Source: Pelargonium nanum
Lineage: Eukaryota > Streptophyta > Magnoliopsida > Geraniales > Geraniaceae
Direction: 5' to 3'
Length of the DNA: 28,117 nucleotides
Assembly: GCA_036897485.1 (NCBI GenBank)
Contig: JAYMTF010000946.1
Span: forward strand, 1-28,117
In this document: in pieces, positions 21,789 to 28,117 of the stretch
Numbering within the stretch: position 1 is the stretch's first letter
Layout of the letters: every line of letters begins with the position of its first letter
The notes under the pieces: model-generated
Database searches by the model: none
What the model was told of the DNA's origin: nothing
What the model saw: only the letters and a program-made list of their open reading frames with translations
Translations under genes and position numbers: made by a program

Positions 21789-24700
21789 TTAAGCTTCGGG
21801 CAACTTTCTAGAGTATACAATGTACATAGGATCAGACCGTCCAGGGTTCGGAGATATGTCCACAGCCTGCAGCCAAATGCAAATTGTTTATAAATAATAA
21901 TCGACTTGTTGAATGTTGACTAACCCACAATCAATCTAGAGTTAAGTAGTGTCATTGTGCACACAGGCCGTGACTGAAACAAATTGTAATGCTTTTTTGT
22001 TGTTGTAGGTTTTGACATGTGAACCAACTGCAACTGAACCTAAAGTTGGAGATGTTAATAGGTCACCACAAAGCATGTTATTGTGACATGTTCTATATAT
22101 TTGATGAGATGGTTAAGAGTAAGAGATTATGTATGTTAAAACTCATAACAGCTACCAATAGCTACAATGCTACATTTCATTATTAAGAAAGGACACAGGA
22201 AATTGAGTAATAATTACCTGAGGAGGTTCAAAACCTCCAGCATAATGGAAATATGACCCAACAATCATTACATGATCGGCGTCGCTAGTTGATGTCCATA
22301 TAGAGATTGCTTTTGTCCAGAAGCAACGATTGGAAAAGCTGTTTAATAGACACATTCCATGTAGTCAGATATCGTTGACCAGAAAGATGTGCAGGATTAG
22401 TTGAAGGAAGATCAGAGTGCTTTGTCTTTTGGTTTGATATAAAATTAAGAAAGAAATTAGACACAGTATTCAAAATTAACATGACTAGAGATGAATTAGA
22501 GTTCTAAGTCTATATACTCCCTCACAATGGCATCTCAAGGAAAAATAGAAGAAAATTTGAGTGGTTAATGAAATAGTTTGGCTGAATATAAAGTCAAGTC
22601 TATGAGATAATGACGACAAGGCTCAAATATATTAATGACTTAAGTTAAAACTTTAAAAAGCTTTGAGGATGATCAGCCTAGAAGCATCAGATTATCATGA
22701 AATATAGTATACTCAAAATGACTCTTTGTTGGAACCTGGAAGTGGATGAAAATGTCACCTCATTATTGCCAGTCCACCGGGCTTAAGAATCCGACACATC
22801 TCCTTGAAAATCTCGATAGGCTTTGTTAGATAATCAACACTGACCTGTAAAATGTGAAAAAAAAAATCTCAAAACATTTCAAACAATATTTCCTTAAAAG
22901 AAAACTTACCAAGGAGTTATACTGAAATTAAATATCTCTATTTCTTGGCTCAGAGGGATTACAAAATGACATTTTGCGAGGATGCACTTAGGCCTTGAGA
23001 AAAGAAAATGACTTTGAATCATGTGTGGAACATTTTACTTAAAAACATTATGGGAACAGAATGTGGCCAATTATCCAATAAATAAGTAATTGAAACTAGT
23101 CAATTATAAAGCTATAGTCACTGATTGACACATAGGATATGAAGCTGCGGAGCAAAAATCTCAAACTAAATGCCACCAGCGTGATAGGTAATTCAAATTT
23201 TGCAGAAATAATAACTATAACACAAACTGATCCCAGAGTCGGACGGAAATGGTTCCGGCATTTTCCATTGAGAACTTACCAATATTAAATCCTAGTGGCA
23301 GGGAAAGAAGCACATACCACATTAGTGATAACGTCAAACGAATTATCTTCAAATGGAAGTTTAGGGTTCACATTCAAGTCTTGCACAGCATACTCTGTCA
23401 GAACCTACAGACACAAGAATCCAAATTAATATGCATTTTTCTCCATATCATCAATGCAAACTGCAAAGCATAAATGATGGGCAACGATGTCATTTACCAC
23501 AGTAACTATGAAAATCAAATGTAATGGTAGTACCAAATTTTCATACATCCATTATTGACTGTGTGTCCACCTTTAATTTGTTAAAAGTATGCAGATGATA
23601 CACAATATATGCCCTCCCCTTAATAACAGTCAAATGATATAATTATTTAAAGCCTCTCATCATAACTTACATTTTCTTGGACATATTACATTAATGTTTG
23701 TGTTGGAGATACCTATTCCAGTGAATTAATTTTCTACGAGAAAACACAGACTATTTCCATCAAGGCTGAATTCATTCCCAATCTCTCAATGTCACTAGGA
23801 GATTAAGTTAGTTTAGCCAATGAACACCCAAGACCCATTACCAGGGGAACTACTGCCAATAACCTCACACAACCAAATGACCAATTTACAATGATGCTAG
23901 AGGTTCCCAAATAAATGATAACAGTGCACAAAAATGCAACTGTAAGAACTAAGATACGTCACACTAACTTTCATAATGTGTTCAAAATTTTCTATCGCAC
24001 TAATTACTAAAAGGAAACATCAAGGACTGTCTTACTGGATTCAGCTTCAGCTCTTCTTCATTCATACCTAATCCGACTATCCGCTCTTGCTTGTATCCTG
24101 CTGGAAAATGGCTGACCTAAATACAGGCCAAAGGAAGAGGTTATGATTTGTCGAATGAGTAAACATGAAACATAACTGACAAATATTAGAAATTTCTTAC
24201 CCAACTGCTACACATATCGAGGATGCTTACTCCAGGAGTGTTGCTAGGAGGAAAAACTTTTGAATAGTACTTGGTCAGTGCAGCAATGGCTGGATCATCA
24301 ATGTGTGTCACAAGACGCGGAGCCTCATAAAACTGTGTATCTGGTGTCCTGAAATATAATTTGTTTTCTTTGTCAGACACATGATTTGATTCCATTTAAA
24401 AAAAGTAACCATATTGTACAAGGAGCCTAAAATAGTTTAAGTTTCTCATAAAGAGGAAAAAGAAAACTCGGCAAAGTATTAGTAGAAACAAACTCTTTTA
24501 AATTGGGCAAGTAGATGGCATATTTGATTTAACATAACTTGCATAATATATGCTATACTGTCAACCATAAGTACAAGTTACAACAAATAGCATTATAATG
24601 TGATCAATCATTTTTTTTTCTTGTCTAAAAAAGGGAACTAATATATGATGCATCTGGATAAAAGTACATGCTTCTTGGTTTGAATTAATGTGAGCGAAAT

Positions 24701-25345
24701 ATATTTAAAAGCGCTAGTTTCCGTAATCCTACTATACAATTTTCCTAAATAAGAAGGGATCTAAAAGAAAATTAATCAAATTTCCAGCTCTTCACTACTT
24801 TGAAATATGCTACACCAGGTTCTCAGAATTCTCCCAAAATTTACAAGGCCATCAGCCCATCACATATAAGGAATGAATTATGAATAATGAAACTTCATAA
24901 ACAATCCAGATTCCAGAACACGCAAGAAAATTTAGTTTAGAGCCTTTACTCATCATAGCGCTGAAAATCTTCCTTCTTGAAGGGAAATTGCTCTGGCCAA
25001 TCCACATTCTTCAATATCTTTGAGATTGCAAAACATAGAAGATATTGTCAATCAGAATTGAAAATGCAATACTAAGCACAACAATCAGCAACTAAAATAT
25101 ATCACTCGGAGACTGGAACATCTTAAAATCGGCCAATTTTGGCAAATTCCAATGGCACAGGAGCATCTACTTCCAGCAATGGCTCCCTGTAACTTCAACA
25201 GGATAATAAATCACTTCTGGATTAAGCTACAATGAACTAATTATTTCATTTGTTGAGTACCAACCAATCACTGAAATTCTAATGATTACACAAATACTTA
25301 GTACATAACAATGAACTGGGTTACATCATGAAATGCCACCAAATT

Positions 25346-25401
<56 letters not shown>

Positions 25402-25814
25402 TAATCATAACAACCCATTAGCTGAAGCACACAATTCATCAAATTCCATAAAGCACCAGCCACAACAATAAACATTCAAAATCCACAAAAACCCAGAATC
25501 CAAAATCAACAGATAAAAACTGGGGTTGAATTTGTTCTCACCTCTTCCACAGAGGGACCACTGGAGAGCCTAGCAGAGGCAATAAAAGACTTGGCGCCAA
25601 CGGTACCCGCCATGTTCATATACTGAGCCCAAAACGAAGCCCCCAAACCTAACACCAGGCGACGAGTTGCTCTACCTCCACCAGTCCATTTCTTCAATAT
25701 ATTCGAAGACCCAGAAACAGAAATGGCTGGAACAAAATGAGAAGAAGATGCTTGTACACAACCAGCCAAAAGTGGTAGCTTTGGATGAAATGTAAGACCA
25801 AGACGACTAGCCAT
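21789..25814 (-). CDS. Plastid-type SAM-dependent methyltransferase-fold protein
   Basis: Eight exons (25542–25814, 24950–25017, 24201–24348, 24036–24116, 23318–23404, 22759–22844, 22218–22338, 21789–21866; all GT–AG, phases consistent) encode 313 aa. Residues 1–45 are Ser-rich and poor in acids, like a chloroplast transit peptide. Residues 46–81 (GGRATRRLVLGLG ... SFIASA) look like a twin-arginine thylakoid-lumen signal. The conserved core begins ILKNVDWPEQFPF, then FYEAPRLVTHIDD and SILDMCSSW. Next come ERIVGLGMNEEEL, LPFEDNSFDVITNV, VDYLTKPIEIFKEM and RILKPGGLAIM, the Methyltransf_11-like order. It ends with FSNRCFWTKAISIW and AVDISPNPGRSDPMYIVYSR. This matches a conserved plant family (my recollection: Arabidopsis At3g01660), whose substrate I do not know. 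Motif I has DMCSSW instead of a Gly-rich loop, so catalysis is uncertain. Exon 1 is joined directly to 24950–25017; a possible extra exon lies near 25141–25182. Confidence 0.88.
25348..25401. repeat. Compound (AC)18(AT)9 microsatellite
   Basis: An uninterrupted AC run of about 18 units passes straight into about nine AT units. It lies in the first intron of the methyltransferase-like gene, about 140 bases past the exon 1 donor. Runs this long are normally length-variable within a species. Confidence 0.97.
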
Positions 25815-26094
25815 TTTTGACCCTTTTCACAAGCACATGTTACTAGAGACTGGAGCTATGGAGTCCAGTCCAACCCAATGATCCGTTTGGGTTTTTGATC
25901 TGATATCAGTGACGTGCAAGCCCTCTACGTGGCCTCCTTCTCTGTCAATGGTCCAATTCTTTAGGTTTGGGCCATTATTGTTACAATCAATTGTGATTAA
26001 GTACAAAGATGAAAGATGAGGTTGGGTTTGGGCGGGGTCGAGTCGGATTTTAAATTTTAAGGAGCACAGAGTTGTGCGAGTTTTTCCGACCCAA
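25815..26094. promoter_or_regulatory. Upstream region of methyltransferase-like gene
   Basis: These bases lie directly upstream of the minus-strand ATG at 25812–25814 and should contain its leader and core promoter. I see no clear TATA box. The distal part (about 26020–26094) is already G/T-rich with GGGTTGGG and GGGTCGAGTCGG words that continue into the tandem duplication next to it. Confidence 0.4.
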
Positions 26095-26465
26095 CTTGAA
26101 AGTAGGTCGGGTTGGAGTCGTGCAAAAGTTCGGTTGGTATCAAGTATTTGAAATTTCGAGTCTAAATTGTGAGCTTTAGATATGATAGTCTCCATTTCGT
26201 TCTATGAAAAATATAATTTTTGACATAAGATGTTGATTTGTAGGAAAATATCGTTGGGATGACAAACATGAAATAGAGGGGTTGGCCCGAAAGTTGGTCG
26301 GGTCATTGTCGTGCAAAAGTGGGGTCAAGTATCAGGTGCCTGCGAATTCGAGTTTAAATTGTCAGCTCTATATATATGATGTCTTCGTTTCAATGTAGGA
26401 TACATAAGACGTTGATTGGTAAGCAAAATTTGGATGGTTGATAAACATGAAGTGGAGGGGTTGGA
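26095..26465. repeat. Diverged 191-bp tandem duplication
   Basis: Copy 1 (about 26095–26285) and copy 2 (about 26286–26465) share the same ordered blocks. These are GAAAGTxGGTCGGGT, GTCGTGCAAAAGT, a TCAAGTAT block, TTCGAGTyTAAATTGT, CATAAGAyGTTGATT, ATAAACATGAARTxGAGGGG and a final TTGG. Several indels and many substitutions separate them. It lies upstream of the methyltransferase-like gene; its origin (local duplication or part of a satellite-like repeat) is unknown. Confidence 0.8.
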
Positions 26466-27260
26466 TGAAGCCAAAAATCATTGGAGGGGCCAAAATGCAA
26501 ATCATAGCCAAACCTATAATTCTCACATAATTGATCCAACTTGTTGTCCTTTCATGTTTAACTATAAAAATGCAAAATGCAAAAGCACAACAAGACAAGA
26601 CCAAAACAACACAACACAATTGACAGATCATTTTCATACCAAAGATTTTAGTTTGAGGATAAGATAAAAAAGCAAAATCATAGTTGTACAACTTACTTCA
26701 ACATTTGGGCACAGAGAATGGTATCTCTAGAACAATAGGACATTTTATAAATTAATGTTTTTTTATAAGAAAAAGGTTTATAACACAATGTAAAAATGGA
26801 CAAATGATCCCAATATTTGATAGTATTTAAGTTGCAAGAAGTTGCCTAATACTTTTTTTTATTTCTTAATTTATTTCAATTCTCTTGTCTTGTTAATGCA
26901 AATATTTGTACATCATACAAAACAAAGCATAACTATAACCATAAATCAATATTAAACTTGTTCTTCTTTGTCTAATGGGTTAATGTCTATACAATTGGAC
27001 CTCACTCTACACATTTATCTTTTCTTCCTTTTGGTAATTTCCACTGCAATACGACAAATGAAGATAAGATTCCACAAAATAAAAATGCTAAAAATGATCA
27101 TTTGAAAATGAGAAAATAATATTTTTCTCTTCAATCAATACGTCAATATCATATGTGATTATAAACATCTTCACTTCACTATTTGTAATTTGATTATAGT
27201 TTGCTTAATTCTATGTGGTTAGTTTTTTTAAATCCAATTAAATAAAACTTAATTGCAACA
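26466..27260. other. AT-rich stretch, nothing identified
   Basis: Open frames here are short, low-complexity and overlap each other on both strands. I see no conserved motif, RNA gene or repeat boundary. Confidence 0.6.
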
Positions 27261-27261
27261 A

Positions 27262-27934
27262 ACAATGATTTGCTGGAGTTTGTGGAAGGCGAGGAATGAC
27301 CGAGTTTGGAATGGGAACGATGTCCGGCCGGAGGCTGCGTAAGGCGTTGCCAATGAAGTTTGGCGTGCTTGGAATGCAGCTAGGGCGAGTCATCAGTTTC
27401 AGGTGCTCGGAAGGGATGGAGAAAGATATGCTCGGGTATGGGTTCGGCCAAGTGAAGGTTGGATTAAAGTAAATTCTAATACTTTTGTGAACTTAGCAAA
27501 TAATTAGGTTGGTGTCTGTTGGGTGGCTCGGGAAGTGGTGGGGAATTTTTGGGGGGTGGCTGCCGGAGATTGCCGGTGGTGGTTGTGGCGGATGAAGGAG
27601 AGACATAGGGGTGTTGGAGGGTATGAAGTTCGCAGCGACAAAGAGTTGACAAAGCATAGTTTTCGAATTCAATTTGCTTCATGTTATATCACTTCTTGAT
27701 TTGGAAACTGTGGAAGGTAGTAGAGTTGGTTTGTTAATTGGTGATTGTTTAGCGCTAAAGTCGAGTTTTATTAGCGTCATGTTTAAGCTTTCTTATCGAA
27801 TCAGATAACCTATAAGTTAGCTAAATTGTCTGGTTCTATGTCTGAGTTTACGGGTTGGAGTTATGTCCTGCCCGATGTACTTTGTCTTTATTAAGTTCTG
27901 AATAATATCAGTAGCTTGTTTGGTTTCAAAAAAA
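27262..27934 (+). mobile_element. LINE fragment: RNase H domain and 3' tail
   Basis: In the plus direction the sequence reads CWSLWKARNDRVWNG, then WVRPSEGWIKVNSNTF and GVCWVAREVVGNF. This is the characteristic junction between the zinc-binding region and RNase H domain of plant L1-type LINE polyproteins. Near 27808 YKLAKLSGSMSEFTGW matches the end of that domain, with the intervening part changed in frame. A short run of A bases at 27928–27934 may be the tail. In-frame stops occur after VRPEAA and after VNLANN, and the 5' two-thirds of the element is absent, so this is a degraded 5'-truncated copy. It is not a host gene. Confidence 0.75.
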
Positions 27935-28042
27935 GGATCATAGACTAGTAAGTCACATGACATCATAAATTAAAGTAAATGCAAGACATTTTAAACTATA
28001 TTGGTTTCATTATACTTAACTTCAATAACAAGATAAAGATAA

Positions 28043-28117
28043 TTTTTTTTTGAAGGGTAAATGCTAGTACTTCTCATTAAGTCATAAGATGCCAAAAAAG
28101 CTTACAAAACATAAGAA
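28043..28117 (-). mobile_element. Possible LINE 3' end running off the window
   Basis: A T run (28043–28051) is followed by GAAGGGTAAATGCTAGTACT. Read on the minus strand this is an untranslated tail ending TTTACCCTTC before nine A bases, a form I associate with plant LINE 3' ends. The body would lie beyond the right edge, so the call is weak. Confidence 0.3.

Noticed and set aside
25827-26195. 122-codon minus-strand open frame upstream of the methyltransferase-like gene
   Set aside because: No domain recognised, and it overlaps the G/T-rich repeat region. It is more likely promoter sequence than a gene.
1-28117. tRNA, rRNA, CRISPR, operon or integrated-virus signals
   Set aside because: No cloverleaf-like sequence, regular spacer array or virus-type coding block was seen on either strand; this is ordinary plant nuclear DNA.

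Overview
The window is nuclear DNA from a flowering plant, almost certainly a eudicot. It is AT-rich, and its genes have many short GT–AG introns, plant-specific protein families and remnants of plant L1-type LINEs. I cannot name the species. Exon boundaries below were worked out by hand from splice sites, reading phase and remembered protein families; no alignment was run.

Four protein-coding genes are supported. (1) On the minus strand, about 13.65 to 2.29 kb, is a 20-exon cation/proton antiporter of the KEA4/5/6 group, closest to KEA6 (580 aa in my model). (2) On the plus strand, 15.81–17.61 kb, is a two-exon gene for a nuclear-looking protein with an RNase P Rpr2/Rpp21-type zinc ribbon. 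Its second exon carries four tandem 60-bp coding repeats. (3) On the plus strand, 19.29–21.24 kb, is a two-exon tetraspanin resembling TET2, whose intron appears to be of the rare GC–AG type. (4) On the minus strand, 25.81–21.79 kb, is an eight-exon plastid-type SAM-dependent methyltransferase-fold protein with a transit peptide followed by a twin-arginine, lumen-type signal.

Genes 1 and 2 are divergent across an intergenic stretch of about 0.9 kb holding a foldback element and a 5'-truncated LINE tail. Genes 3 and 4 are convergent. A second copy of the same foldback family lies directly upstream of gene 3. The right end (26–28 kb) is gene-poor, with a diverged tandem duplication, a LINE RNase H fragment and perhaps the tail of another LINE. 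The first 2 kb hold no gene I can support.

The four genes belong to unrelated pathways (endomembrane ion/pH balance, RNA processing, membrane microdomains, plastid methyltransferase fold); nothing suggests a cluster working together. I found no sign of a new multi-gene system. The most useful leads are the coding minisatellite, the paired foldback elements in promoters, the GC–AG intron and the odd targeting and cofactor motif of the methyltransferase-like protein.
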